Below, in pieces: positions 43,870-53,101 of a DNA stretch of 64,000 bases. The stretch spans positions 62,001 through 126,000 of the forward strand of contig CADECY010000007.1 of assembly GCA_902825945.1 (NCBI GenBank), written 5' to 3'. Each line of letters starts with the position of its first letter. Position 1 is the stretch's first letter. Both the position numbers and the translations under genes were made by a program. Under the pieces are notes generated by a model. That model was not told where the DNA came from. It saw only the letters and a list, made by a program, of their open reading frames with translations, and did not search any database. The stretch is from an uncultured Acidobacteriota bacterium (GTDB taxonomy: Bacteria; Acidobacteriota; Terriglobia; Bryobacterales; Bryobacteraceae).

Positions 43870-45815
43870 TCCGCGTACTGACCACGCTGCATGTCTTCCG
43901 CGTACCGGTCACGATCTTCGCGCTGCTGATCGCGCTGCCGTGGATCTCTCTCGGACCTGCGAATGCGCTCCTCGCGAATCTCATTCGCGAATTGTCGCTC
44001 GGCGAAGTGTATGCCGTCGCCGTGGTCACCGCGCTCACCGCCTTCTCGGCCATCACCGCGATCCGCCTCGTGCTCGACTTCGGTGACGAGCGCTTCGGTC
44101 ACGCCGTGAAATGGTTCCAGCCCTACCGCGACTGGCCCGTGCGCTGGATCGGCTTCACGTCGATCGCGCCGCTGCTCGGAACCGTTGTCCACTTCGCGCA
44201 ACCGGGCGGCGTTGGCGCCTCGTTCGCCGCTCTGGCCGGAGTCGCCACGGCGATCGCCGGCGCTCTGCTCGCGCGCCGGATCCAGGCGATCATCACCACT
44301 CCGCGCGGTGGCGCGGCGCGCTCGGTCAACAACCGCCTCCGCCGCACCCTCTCGCGCGTTCCGCATTGGCTCGGTGCCGGATACTTGCGCTATCGCGCTA
44401 ACGTCGCGGTCGACATCCATGCCGGACACGTCTTCGCGCTTTGCCTGATGGCCGTTTCATTCGCGTTCTACCTCTTCGGCGGCCGTCACATCCCGACGCT
44501 TGCCTACCTGATGATCCTGATCCTGCTCGCGAGTTGGCTGCTCTCCGGGCTCGCGTTCTTCGGAGATCGCTATCGCATCCCGGTGCTCACGCTCTTCTTC
44601 CTGATGTCGCTTGGGTCGTCGATGCTGTCCGACACCGATCACTACTTCCCGGTCTACCGGATGCGCGAGGCGCTGCCCGAACCGGGCGAGATGCTTGCAG
44701 CGGCACCCGGCGGCGCCGCGATCCTGGTCGCGGCCGAAGGCGGAGGCATTCAGGCCGCGGCATGGTCGGCGCGTGTACTCACCGGACTCGAACAATCGAT
44801 CCCGGGGGGCCGCTTCGGCAAATCCGTACGCCTGATCAGTGGAGTCTCCGGCGGATCGGTGGGCGCGTTCTATTTCGCCAACGCATTTTTCCAGCATCGC
44901 GAACCGGACTCCGCCGCGCTCGACCGTGCATGGCGCAGCGCCATGGAGTCGAGCCTCGACGAGGTCGCGTGGGGCCTCACCAATCCCGACCTCCAGCGCC
45001 TCTTCATGCCCCTCGGATGGCTTCTCCGGCGGGACCGTTTCGACGATCGCGGACGCGCGCTCGAGCGGACTTTCGAAACACGCGCCGGACAACGCGCGAT
45101 GCTCTCGGACTGGGCCCGTGTCACCGCCCGGGGCGGCATGCCGCCCGTGATCTTCAACGCGACCATCGCCGAGCGCGGCAGCCCGCTCGTCTTCTCGACA
45201 ACGCTCTATCCGCCCGCGGGCAACGAAACAGCACTGCGCCTCGACTACGATCTCGCGGTGTCGACTGCCGTCCGTCTCTCGGCTACTTTCCCAATCGTCA
45301 GCCCCGCCGCTCGTCCGTACACACCCGGCGGCGAAGCTCCGATGCTGCATGTCGTCGATGGCGGCTACTACGACAACCTCGGAGTGTCGAGCCTGATCGG
45401 CTGGCTGCGCCACGCAAAACGGAATCCAGCCGCTGCGAACATCCGCCGCGTGTTGATCCTCAAGCTGCACTCGTTCCCGCGGACCGTCGAAGCGGCCGGA
45501 TCGTCACGCGGATGGCTCTACCAGTTCCACGCGCCGCTCGACACGATCGTGAACATGCGCAACGCCGCGCAGGTCCATGGCGCCGAGACCGGGATCGCGA
45601 TGCTCGCCGAAGCCTGGCGCGGCCATGTCGATGTCCAACGGCTCGATGTCCGCTTCCCCGGCTGCGAGTCGGATTCGCCGCCTCTCTCCTGGCGCCTGCG
45701 ATCCGGCCAGAAGCGGTGCATTGAACGGGCCTGGGAAGGGATGCGTGCCGGTGTCACGCGTCAGATCGAGGACTTCTTCGCGAACCGGACGGCGTCGGTG
45801 AGCGGGGGCTGGTAA
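43857..45815 (+). CDS. Polytopic membrane protein with patatin-like phospholipase domain
   Basis: The 652-residue protein has about seven hydrophobic segments in residues 10-270 (for example VTIFALLIALPWISLG, ALCLMAVSFAFYLFGG, TLAYLMILILLASWLLSG). Then follows a patatin domain: AAEGGGIQAAAWSARVLTGL as the oxyanion part, the GxSxG nucleophile motif SGVSGGSVG at about 326-334 and the catalytic Asp in VVDGGYYDNLG at about 500. Patatin domains cleave acyl chains from phospholipids. The enzyme should be tethered in the inner membrane; side is not certain. GGGAGG just before the ATG supports the start, which lies inside the upstream gene. Confidence 0.85.
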   Translation: MRSLIRVLTTLHVFRVPVTIFALLIALPWISLGPANALLANLIRELSLGEVYAVAVVTALTAFSAITAIRLVLDFGDERFGHAVKWFQPYRDWPVRWIGFTSIAPLLGTVVHFAQPGGVGASFAALAGVATAIAGALLARRIQAIITTPRGGAARSVNNRLRRTLSRVPHWLGAGYLRYRANVAVDIHAGHVFALCLMAVSFAFYLFGGRHIPTLAYLMILILLASWLLSGLAFFGDRYRIPVLTLFFLMSLGSSMLSDTDHYFPVYRMREALPEPGEMLAAAPGGAAILVAAEGGGIQAAAWSARVLTGLEQSIPGGRFGKSVRLISGVSGGSVGAFYFANAFFQHREPDSAALDRAWRSAMESSLDEVAWGLTNPDLQRLFMPLGWLLRRDRFDDRGRALERTFETRAGQRAMLSDWARVTARGGMPPVIFNATIAERGSPLVFSTTLYPPAGNETALRLDYDLAVSTAVRLSATFPIVSPAARPYTPGGEAPMLHVVDGGYYDNLGVSSLIGWLRHAKRNPAAANIRRVLILKLHSFPRTVEAAGSSRGWLYQFHAPLDTIVNMRNAAQVHGAETGIAMLAEAWRGHVDVQRLDVRFPGCESDSPPLSWRLRSGQKRCIERAWEGMRAGVTRQIEDFFANRTASVSGGW

Positions 45816-45840
45816 GCCCGTCGGGCGCTCCCCTGAAATC

Positions 45841-45877
45841 GAAAGGCCGGAGCGCTGTCTCCAGCGTCCGGCCTTTC
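45841..45877. terminator. Bidirectional terminator
   Basis: GAAAGGCCGGAGCGCTG and CAGCGTCCGGCCTTTC pair as a 16-base stem with one bulged G and a four-base loop. The element lies between the convergent lipase and receptor genes, and because it begins with GAAAG and ends with CTTTC it gives a T-containing tail on both strands. Confidence 0.75.
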
Positions 45878-45897
45878 GATGCGATCAACGAATCGGA

Positions 45898-48800
45898 TTA
45901 GAAGATGTACTTCAATCCGAGTTGGATGTTGCGCGGATTATTCGCCTGTCCGCTGATCAGTCCAAACGTCGCGGGCGAGCTGATGTCGCGCGCCGGCGGG
46001 CTGAACATGGTCATGTTGGGCAGGTTGTACATCTCGGCGCGGAACTGCAGGGAATGGCCTTCCATGATCTGGAAGCTCTTGCCGATCGAGACGTCCACAT
46101 TGAAGAAGCCCGGAGCGCGCTCGGTGCCGATCGCGCTGTTGCCGAAGGTCCCGAGGGCGGGGCGCTGGTAGGCGCACGTACCGTTGTCGGTTCCTTGAGC
46201 ACACTCGCTGACGTTACCCGTTCCGAACCACTTCTGGATCGTCCGGGTTCCCACTTCGCTCGTGCGCAACCGGTTGGGGCGCTGCGTGCCTCGTGGGTTC
46301 TGTTGGCTCTGGCCCACCGTCGAGACGGTGATGGGGAAGCCCGTGCGGGCCTGCATCACGTAGCCGATGCTCCAGCCGCCGAGCACCATGTCGGCCGGCT
46401 TGCCGAGGCTCGACGCCCACTTGCGGCCCTTTCCGAAGGGCAGTTCCATGTTCATCGAGTAGGTGAGGTTGTGGCGAGCGTCCCACGCCGCCGGGCCGTA
46501 GTTGCCGAGGCGGTCATAGGCGTTCTGCCAGTAGGCGCCTTCTGACTGCGTGCCACCCGCGCCGAAGAAGCCGAGCGCGTCGTTCGCGGTCTTCGAAAGC
46601 GTATAGGACAGGTTGAAGTCCACGCCCATCGCGTAGCGCTTGGCGGCGGTGAACTGGAGCGAGTCATAGTTCATCGTGCCGCTGGACTCGGTGGTGGCGG
46701 TGGTGGTGACGAGCGGGAGCGCTCCAAACAGAGGCCGCCGGGTTTGAGCGTTGGCCCACTGAGACGGATTCACGTTCGACGGTCCCGGCAGCGGCTGGTT
46801 GCGGTCGCGAGCCACGATGGTGTGCGTGGCGCGCTGGCTCACGTATCCGGCGCTCAGGCCGAGATCCTTCGACGCCAGATACTCGAGCGTGAAGTTGCGC
46901 TGTTGGGTGAACTGCGGACGCAGATCAGGATCCCAGGTGCGGATGTTGCCCGCGAGCACGCCAGTGAATCCCGGCAGATCGTTGAAGCCCACGCGGGCCG
47001 AGGAAGCACCCGTGGTGAGATCGTAGTTCTGATTGGATTCGAAGAACGCCGGCGGATTCATCGGCAGGCGCAGGTTCACGCCAGTGCCTTCGAGGAAGCT
47101 CGTGATTCCGTAGGCGCCGCGAACCACCAGCTTGCGTCCGAACATCTCCGGCGTCCATGCAAAGCCCAGCCGAGGCATGAACTGCTTGTAGTAGGGGTCA
47201 TAGAGCGCGCGGCTGTTGCCGTCCTTGCCTGCCAGTTGCAGGCGGCCCGTGTTGACGTCGATGTTCGCCTGCAGGTCGTTCACTTCGTAGAGCGGTTGCG
47301 TGTACTCCCACCGGATGCCGAGATTCAGTGTGAACGAATTGGTCACCTTCCAGTCGTCCTGCACGAAGGTGCCGAAGCGCCAGTGGCGTTGGCCCCAGCG
47401 GCGGCCGTCGCCCTGTCCGCGGCCTTTGCTCGAGACGAGGTCGAGCATGAAGTCCGAAAGCGGCGAACCCGAGAACAGCGGCGTGTAGCCGAAGCTGCCG
47501 AGCGCACCGTTGTTGCCCGAGTAGAAACGGTTCTGACGATAGCGCACGCCGTTGGCTCCGAAGCGGAGGAAGTGGCGGTTGCGCGACCAGCTCAGGGTTT
47601 CCGACAGGTGGAACTTGTGATCACGGCCGTCGCTGAGGATACCCGTGGTACCGATCGTGGAGAGTCCTTCACCGGGGCCCATCGAACTGAAGCCGGGCGA
47701 AAGCTGTCCGCCGGGGATTCCGAGCTTGGCATTGCCGCCGGCCTGGGTTCCGAACGGATCCGCGAAGGTGTCCTTGATGTCGGTGCGAGTGTAGCCGTAG
47801 CGAAGATCGTTCACGATCGCCGCCGTGACCGTGCGGGTCCAAGCAGCGACCATGCCCTTCGTCGGGGCTTCCTTCACGCCCGCCGCCGAGGTCGGCAACA
47901 CCGGGAACAGGGTTCCATCAGTATAGTAGCCGTGCGAGTAGCGGAACATGAAGTTGTCCTTGTCGGACGCGCGCCAATCGGCCTTGGCATCACCTTGGTT
48001 GTTCTTCAGGAAGTTCGCCTGCGAACCCGAGTAGTTGTTCACCACTCCGAGCGCACCCGTGCCGTTCGAATTCGGCAGCGGATAGAGTGCCGTGTCGGCG
48101 AAGACCGTGCGCGCCGGATTCAGGATGCGGGACGCGGGGATCGTCTTGTTGGCGAACGGCTGGCAGACTCGGGTTCCGCCCGTCACTGCGCAGGTGGCCG
48201 GATCGTTGATCACCTGCGGCAGGCGGCTGAGGTTGCCGGCGCGCCAATCGGCCGGAGCGACCGAGGCGAGCGACGGGCCGGAGTCACGCCGCTGCGTACC
48301 TTCGTAGTTGACGAAGTAGAACAGCTTGTTCTTCTGGATCGCGCCGCCGAGAGTTCCGCCGAACATGTTCTGCGCGAAATTGCGCCGCTGCTTCTGCTTC
48401 GGCAGCGCCGTATTCTGATTGGCGAAGAACGAATTCGCGTCGAGGTTGTCGTTGCGCAGGAACTCGAACAGCGTTCCATGCAGGTTGTTGGTGCCGCTGC
48501 GGAGGGTCATGTTGACGACCGCGCCCGCCGAGTTGCCGAACTCCGACGAGCCGTTGCCGGTCATCACTTGGACTTCCTGCAGTGCATCGACGCTCGGCGT
48601 GTAGCCGATGCGGTTGTCCATCGAGTCATTCACGTCCACGCCATCGAGCAGGAAGTTGTTGGTCTGCTCGCGATTGCCGTTGACGAAGGCGCGTCCGGAA
48701 AAGCGCGACGCGGTGTTGACCGAGCCAGGGTTGGTCTGCACGGCACCTGGAACCAGCAGCATCGCGGAAACGATGTTGCGGCCGTTCAGCGGCAGGTCCG

Positions 48801-49218
48801 TCAGGCGCTTGCTCGACAGCGTCTGCCCGGTTTGGGTGCTTTCGGTTTGCAGCGCGGGAGCTTCCGCGCTCACTTCGATCGATTCGGCGACAGCGCCCAC
48901 TTCGAGCTTGAGGTCGATTCGGGCGACTTGGTTGGTTTCCAGGCGGAACGGCCCGAAGATGGCTTTCTTGAATCCAGTTGCTTCCGCGCTCACGGTGTAC
49001 TCACCGGTCGCCAGGAAGGGCAGGGTAAAGACACCGGAGGCGTTCGAGGCCGCAACGGTGACAACTTGGGTCGACACGGCGGTTGCCGTGATTCTGACGT
49101 TCGGGGCGACGGCGCCTTGGGCGTCGGTTACGGTTCCCGTGATGGTTCCGGTGATCGTCTGGGCAGACGCGGCCGAAACACACACGAGAGCCGAGAAAGC
49201 GAGAATCGCTTTTCTCAT
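45898..49218 (-). CDS. TonB-dependent receptor with carboxypeptidase-regulatory-like N domain
   Basis: The 1106-residue outer-membrane protein has a signal peptide (MRKAILAFSALVCVSAASAQ), a carboxypeptidase-regulatory-like domain (TITGTVTDAQGAVAPNVRIT), a plug (LNGRNIVSAMLLVPGAVQTN, NNFLLDGVDVNDSMDNRIGY) and a long barrel ending NIQLGLKYIF. It should bind and import a large substrate, with TonB energy. AAGGGG lies five bases before the ATG. It is divergent from nothing nearby: the hydrolase gene upstream is on the same strand, about 95 bases away. Compared with the receptor at 12217 it shares architecture but differs in most loops, so the ligand is probably different. Confidence 0.93.
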   Translation of the reverse strand: MRKAILAFSALVCVSAASAQTITGTITGTVTDAQGAVAPNVRITATAVSTQVVTVAASNASGVFTLPFLATGEYTVSAEATGFKKAIFGPFRLETNQVARIDLKLEVGAVAESIEVSAEAPALQTESTQTGQTLSSKRLTDLPLNGRNIVSAMLLVPGAVQTNPGSVNTASRFSGRAFVNGNREQTNNFLLDGVDVNDSMDNRIGYTPSVDALQEVQVMTGNGSSEFGNSAGAVVNMTLRSGTNNLHGTLFEFLRNDNLDANSFFANQNTALPKQKQRRNFAQNMFGGTLGGAIQKNKLFYFVNYEGTQRRDSGPSLASVAPADWRAGNLSRLPQVINDPATCAVTGGTRVCQPFANKTIPASRILNPARTVFADTALYPLPNSNGTGALGVVNNYSGSQANFLKNNQGDAKADWRASDKDNFMFRYSHGYYTDGTLFPVLPTSAAGVKEAPTKGMVAAWTRTVTAAIVNDLRYGYTRTDIKDTFADPFGTQAGGNAKLGIPGGQLSPGFSSMGPGEGLSTIGTTGILSDGRDHKFHLSETLSWSRNRHFLRFGANGVRYRQNRFYSGNNGALGSFGYTPLFSGSPLSDFMLDLVSSKGRGQGDGRRWGQRHWRFGTFVQDDWKVTNSFTLNLGIRWEYTQPLYEVNDLQANIDVNTGRLQLAGKDGNSRALYDPYYKQFMPRLGFAWTPEMFGRKLVVRGAYGITSFLEGTGVNLRLPMNPPAFFESNQNYDLTTGASSARVGFNDLPGFTGVLAGNIRTWDPDLRPQFTQQRNFTLEYLASKDLGLSAGYVSQRATHTIVARDRNQPLPGPSNVNPSQWANAQTRRPLFGALPLVTTTATTESSGTMNYDSLQFTAAKRYAMGVDFNLSYTLSKTANDALGFFGAGGTQSEGAYWQNAYDRLGNYGPAAWDARHNLTYSMNMELPFGKGRKWASSLGKPADMVLGGWSIGYVMQARTGFPITVSTVGQSQQNPRGTQRPNRLRTSEVGTRTIQKWFGTGNVSECAQGTDNGTCAYQRPALGTFGNSAIGTERAPGFFNVDVSIGKSFQIMEGHSLQFRAEMYNLPNMTMFSPPARDISSPATFGLISGQANNPRNIQLGLKYIF

Positions 49219-49312
49219 AGCTACCCCTTTTCTATTCCAAAGCAAGTTGGCTCGGATACCCGAGCCCTTTAACCTGATTGTAACGCAAAACGGTCCCGCC
49301 AGACCACCTCCT

Positions 49313-50119
49313 TCAGGTGGTGCTGGGTGGCGAGAGAAAACGCTCGATCTCTTTCGCCACCGCGGTGGCGCACTCGAGCGGCAGCATGTGCGTTTCGCGC
49401 TCGAAGAAGATGAGCCGTGCGTTCGGGATCATGGAGGCGGTCTCTTCGATCGCGGGGCGGTCGAAGAACGGGTCGGCCGTGCCCGCGATCATCAGAGTGG
49501 GGCACGCGATGCGGCGCGCGTACTCGGCGTTGTCGCCCAGTTCGGCGCCCAACAACTGGCGATAGTCGCGCAGGATCTCGGCGGTGTCGCGCGCCTCCCC
49601 CGCGAGCCGTTCCGCCACCGTGCTCACGCTCAGCCGGACCAGCCAGTTGTACCAAGGCCGCCGGAAGAGCATCCCGTTCTCGCGGACCAGTCTCCGCCAG
49701 TCCTTGCGCTCGAGCGCCTCCATCTGACGCGCGACCATCCGCTCGCCATTCGCCGAAAAGCGATGAGCGGAGACCAGCAGAAGCAGCCGCCTCACTGATT
49801 GCGGATATCGTGCGGCAAAGCGCATCGCGGCGAATCCGCCGAACGAGATTCCCGCGAGCAAGTCCGGCGGATCCTCGATCGCGAAAGCGAGGTTATCCAC
49901 GATCTCCTGAAAGCTCGCGCCTGTGTACCCGAGGATGGTGAAGCGATGACCGGGGATCAGACGCGCGACCTGCCTTGCGTAGCGGCCGGGGTCGGACGCA
50001 CGGTCCAAACGTTTGAACAGTGCGTTGACTCCGAAGAAGACCACTGCGTGGCGCTCGCCGGATCCGCCGCGAATGAACGGAACGTTGCCGCCGAGCAGGC
50101 CCGTCTCAACCGCGCGCAT
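49313..50119 (-). CDS. Alpha/beta hydrolase
   Basis: The 268-residue protein has the alpha/beta-hydrolase fold with nucleophile elbow AGISFGGFAAM (Ser about 92), acid region MIAGTADPFFD and histidine in RETHMLPLE. The first strands HAVVFFGVNALFKRLD are unusual for the family in length. It should be a cytosolic esterase, lipase or C-C hydrolase; the substrate is unknown. It overlaps the end of the HD-domain gene by 14 bases, so both are on one message. Confidence 0.85.
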   Translation of the reverse strand: MRAVETGLLGGNVPFIRGGSGERHAVVFFGVNALFKRLDRASDPGRYARQVARLIPGHRFTILGYTGASFQEIVDNLAFAIEDPPDLLAGISFGGFAAMRFAARYPQSVRRLLLLVSAHRFSANGERMVARQMEALERKDWRRLVRENGMLFRRPWYNWLVRLSVSTVAERLAGEARDTAEILRDYRQLLGAELGDNAEYARRIACPTLMIAGTADPFFDRPAIEETASMIPNARLIFFERETHMLPLECATAVAKEIERFLSPPSTT

Positions 50120-50708
50120 CGGATTTCAGCAGCCCTTGCCGCTCGGCCTCGTCGAGCACTTGGCGCACCGCTTCCCACACGGCAGCGGAGCCATCGCCGA
50201 TCGGGCTGAGACGCGCATCCGCCTTGGCTCGATGGACATGGAAGTCGCGCCAGCTCCCGCCGAGATTGGCGATGTTCTGGAACGACGGCAGCATGCGATC
50301 CATCGCGTTGGCAAAACGCGATTCCGGCGTCGCGCGCTCTTCGAACTCGCGCCAGAGCGCATGGAACTCGTCACGCTGATCTTCTGGGAGCAGACTGAAG
50401 ATGCGATCGGCCGCGGCGGCTTCGGCGGATTCCTTGGAGCCCTGCTCGCCGAACGCCGGCGTGTCACCCGCGTCGATCTCGACCAGATCGTGAACGAGCA
50501 GCATCTTCAACACCCGCAAGATGTCCACGTGCTCGTTCGAATGCTCCTCGAGCACCATCGCCATCAGCGCGATGTGCCAGGAGTGTTCGGCGGTGTTCTC
50601 GAAGCGCGATTCGACGCCATGCGGTTCGATCAGCCGCGTGCGGCGCACGACTTGTTTCAGCTTGTCGGCGTCGAGGATGAATCGGATCTGTTGTTCGAGA
50701 CGGGTCAC
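50106..50708 (-). CDS. HD-domain phosphohydrolase
   Basis: The 200-residue protein belongs to the HD superfamily (HD_3/YfbR-like): RFENTAEHSWHIALMAMVLE gives the first His, LLVHDLVEIDAGDT the HD pair and a later Asp completes metal binding in the helix AMDRMLPSFQNI. YfbR-type enzymes are dNMP 5'-nucleotidases; related ones have other substrates. The frame opens at a TTG at 50750, but the GTG at 50708 that starts MTRLEQQIRFILDADKLK is preferred as homology begins there. It is upstream of, and coupled with, the alpha/beta hydrolase gene. Confidence 0.85.
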   Translation of the reverse strand: MTRLEQQIRFILDADKLKQVVRRTRLIEPHGVESRFENTAEHSWHIALMAMVLEEHSNEHVDILRVLKMLLVHDLVEIDAGDTPAFGEQGSKESAEAAAADRIFSLLPEDQRDEFHALWREFEERATPESRFANAMDRMLPSFQNIANLGGSWRDFHVHRAKADARLSPIGDGSAAVWEAVRQVLDEAERQGLLKSDARG

Positions 50709-50803
50709 TCGTTCAACGATAAACCGGTTCCGGGCCCGGGCGCCGGGCAATCGCGATCAACGCTGTTGCGCTGTTTCCCGTCAGGTATAGCGAGGCGTAA
50801 AGA

Positions 50804-51583
50804 ATGACTTTGCAAAGCCGCGTGTTCATCATCTGTTCCGTATCCGCGTATTGGTGCGTGCCGCCGATGCAAGCCGAGCATGGGCTCCGTTTCGGCTCCG
50901 CCGTGATTCGGCCTTCTCCGGACGCTTCCGGAGAAGTGTGGCTGATTCCGCAACCCAACGGAGGGCTCCGCGCGCGAAACGTGACCGTGTGGCGGTTGAT
51001 TCAGAACGCCTTCTACATCCGCGGCCAGCAGTTGACGGGCGGGCCCGCGTGGATCCGTACCGATCACTACGACATCACCGCCGAGCCCGAGGCCTTGGGC
51101 TCGGAACGTCTTGAGCCAATGGCGGCCTCCGATTCCCTCGGCGATGGGCTGGCGCGGCACAGGTTGCGGACACAGGCTCTGCTTCGAGACCAGTTCGGCC
51201 TCGTGCTGGGAACCAGCACGGAAGTGAAAGAGTACGATGCGCTGAAGTCGCGCGGGTCGGGGCATCGGATGCCGGCGGCTCGCGATCGCTCCGTCCTTAC
51301 AACCGCGAGAATGCGAGACGGTAGCCTGACGGTGAGCACTGATATGAAAGGTCTCGCCGCTCTGCTGACGGACCTCACCGGGCGGCTTGTCGTCGACGAA
51401 ACAGGCCTGACTGGGCACCACGAGATCCACTTGGAGTGGGCACCGGCCGACGGTGCCGAGCCGATCGTGGCGGCGGTGCGCGAACAACTCGGGCTCGAAC
51501 TCGAGCCGCGTTTGGGACCGCTGCGGCTGTTCGTCATCGAGCGGATCGAGCGGCCCGGCGAGCCTGCGCCCACTCAGCGATAG
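50804..51583 (+). CDS. TIGR03435-family exported protein
   Basis: The 259-residue protein matches the family described from Solibacter (TIGR03435). Typical segments are RARNVTVWRLIQNAF, LTGGPAWIRTDHYDITAEPE, LRDQFGLVLGTSTEVKEYDA, VVDETGLTGHHEIHLEW and REQLGLELEPRLGPLRLFVI. The N terminus is weakly hydrophobic (VFIICSVSAYWCVPPMQAE), as expected for an exported protein, but lacks a perfect cleavage site. The function of the family is unknown; it is greatly expanded in Solibacter-like genomes and supports the assignment of the organism. It overlaps the 3' end of the convergent isomerase gene by ten bases. Confidence 0.88.
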   Translation: MTLQSRVFIICSVSAYWCVPPMQAEHGLRFGSAVIRPSPDASGEVWLIPQPNGGLRARNVTVWRLIQNAFYIRGQQLTGGPAWIRTDHYDITAEPEALGSERLEPMAASDSLGDGLARHRLRTQALLRDQFGLVLGTSTEVKEYDALKSRGSGHRMPAARDRSVLTTARMRDGSLTVSTDMKGLAALLTDLTGRLVVDETGLTGHHEIHLEWAPADGAEPIVAAVREQLGLELEPRLGPLRLFVIERIERPGEPAPTQR

Positions 51584-52554
51584 ATCGGCTCCAAGTTCTT
51601 CCGGATGTATTCGCGGCAGCGGCGGAAGCTGTGCAATGGGCTCACGGGCGTGTAGTGGTGATCGATCGTGATCCAGCCCCGGAAACGATTCTTCTTCAGC
51701 ACGCCGTGCAACACGCGGAAATCGATCTCGCCGTCGCCGAGATCCTGATTGCAGAGCATGAATGTCGCGTTGTGGGTGCCCGCGGGGTCGACCTTGCCGT
51801 TCGCGGTGACGACGTCCTTGTGCGCGAAGACGTACTTGGCGTCGACATAGTCCATCGAGATCAGGCGATGCCCGTACTTGCGGAACAGGTAGGGGATATC
51901 GCACCCGCCGAGATACAGGTGAACGGTGTCGGGCGACCAGTTGAACTTCTTCGAATCGGTGAGCGACAGCATCCGCTCGATCTCGTCCTGGCTTTCGACG
52001 AGCTGACCTTGCGAGTGATTGTGCGATCCCGCGCGGATTCCGTAGGACGCGGCCAGATCGCCGAGCCGGTTCCAGAACTCGCAGGCGACGCGAAGATGCT
52101 CGCGCACGAGCACCTTGTTCGGGCGGCGCGGACTGAATACGGTGAGCAAGTCCGATCCGAAGCGCTTCAGAAACTTGCAGGCGTCATGCGCGCTCGCTTC
52201 GATCTTGGCGTGCTCGGCGGGGTTGCTGGCTTCGCCGCCGAAGCTCATCGTGGCGATCCGGAGATTGCGCTTCGAGAGTTCGCGCTCGAGCTCGGCTTCA
52301 GGCATGTTGTAGCGCTTCAGGGTTCCGGGCCAGCCGTTCAGGCGGAAGCCGTCGAGTCCGGCGTCCTTGATGACGTCGAGCATGTCGGTGTACTTGGCGG
52401 AGCCATCTTCACGCCATTGGGTAGAGGTCCATAGGAAACTGCTGCAGCCCCAGAGAATATTGCGGGAAGCGGCTGGCGGCAGCGCGGCGGAGAGACTCTC
52501 CTTCGCGGAGCCGAGCGCGGCGGCGGTTGCGGCTAGGAATCGGCGGCGATGCAT
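51574..52554 (-). CDS. Sugar phosphate isomerase/epimerase family protein, Tat-exported
   Basis: The 326-residue protein starts with a twin-arginine-type leader (MHRRRFLAATAAALG). The TIM barrel has LWGCSSFLWTSTQW, GLDGFRLNGWPGTLKRYNMP, LTVFSPRRPN, GIRAGSHNHSQGQL, FNWSPDTVHLYLGGCD and DLGDGEIDFRVLHGVLK, which hold the His, Asp and Glu residues for a divalent metal. The ATG at 52554 begins the leader; TATACT lies 13 bases before it. It differs strongly from the cytosolic member at 17269-18120. Exported members may process sugars released outside the cytosol. Substrate unknown. Confidence 0.85.
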   Translation of the reverse strand: MHRRRFLAATAAALGSAKESLSAALPPAASRNILWGCSSFLWTSTQWREDGSAKYTDMLDVIKDAGLDGFRLNGWPGTLKRYNMPEAELERELSKRNLRIATMSFGGEASNPAEHAKIEASAHDACKFLKRFGSDLLTVFSPRRPNKVLVREHLRVACEFWNRLGDLAASYGIRAGSHNHSQGQLVESQDEIERMLSLTDSKKFNWSPDTVHLYLGGCDIPYLFRKYGHRLISMDYVDAKYVFAHKDVVTANGKVDPAGTHNATFMLCNQDLGDGEIDFRVLHGVLKKNRFRGWITIDHHYTPVSPLHSFRRCREYIRKNLEPIYR

Positions 52555-52615
52555 GGCGGTGTTGTCGAGTATACACGGACGCTCGATCGCGGTACGATTA
52601 CGCCCAGGAGGCACC

Positions 52616-53101
52616 ATGTTCCGAATCGCGTCACTGGCACTCTGTTGCCTGCTCCTGACAACGTCCGCGGCCCTCGCAGCCGTGGGTCGAACATTCAAAG
52701 TCACCATCATGAGCCCGGATCTGTCGGCTCCGGTCGAGATCGCCGCCCCCAAGCTCAACGACTTCAGCCCGTGGATGGGCCCGGGCACTTTCGTCAACGG
52801 CGTGGAGCAGACGAAGGGATTCATCATCGACTGGAAGCTCGGACCTGTTGCAACTCCGCTGCTCGAGCTGTCTCGTTACGAAGTTGCATTCCACTCCAGC
52901 GGGCGCGCGTGGGCCTACGCGGTCGACTACGTCTACGATCCGGCCGCGGGCAAAGGTTATGTGTTCCTGCCGGGCCCGAGAGACCGGCGTTATTCCGTGA
53001 ACATCTGGTCGATCAAGCGAACCGGGAACCTCGAAGGGAACTGGTTCGCGGCGACACCGGAGTGGGATCGCTTCGTGCTCCCAGTGCTTGGGTTGAAGTG
53101 A
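52616..53101 (+). CDS. Small secreted protein, function unknown
   Basis: The 161-residue product has a clear signal peptide (MFRIASLALCCLLLTTSAAL) and a compact beta-rich body with VTIMSPDLSAPVEI, LNDFSPWMGPGTF, AWAYAVDYVYDPAAGKGYVF and NWFAATPEWDRFV. GGAGG precedes the ATG. I recognise no family. The stop overlaps the start of the next gene by four bases (GTGA), so both are made together. It is divergent from the isomerase gene, 61 bases apart. Confidence 0.75.
   Translation: MFRIASLALCCLLLTTSAALAAVGRTFKVTIMSPDLSAPVEIAAPKLNDFSPWMGPGTFVNGVEQTKGFIIDWKLGPVATPLLELSRYEVAFHSSGRAWAYAVDYVYDPAAGKGYVFLPGPRDRRYSVNIWSIKRTGNLEGNWFAATPEWDRFVLPVLGLK

Noticed and set aside
43330..45815. Anti-phage defence system around the patatin domain
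   Set aside because: No cyclase, sensor, helicase or nuclease is next to it; a patatin domain alone does not support a defence call.
46744..49272. Plus-strand open frame of 842 codons opposite the second receptor
   Set aside because: It mirrors the receptor codons, is Arg/Glu/Val-rich and has no domain; the minus-strand receptor is clear.
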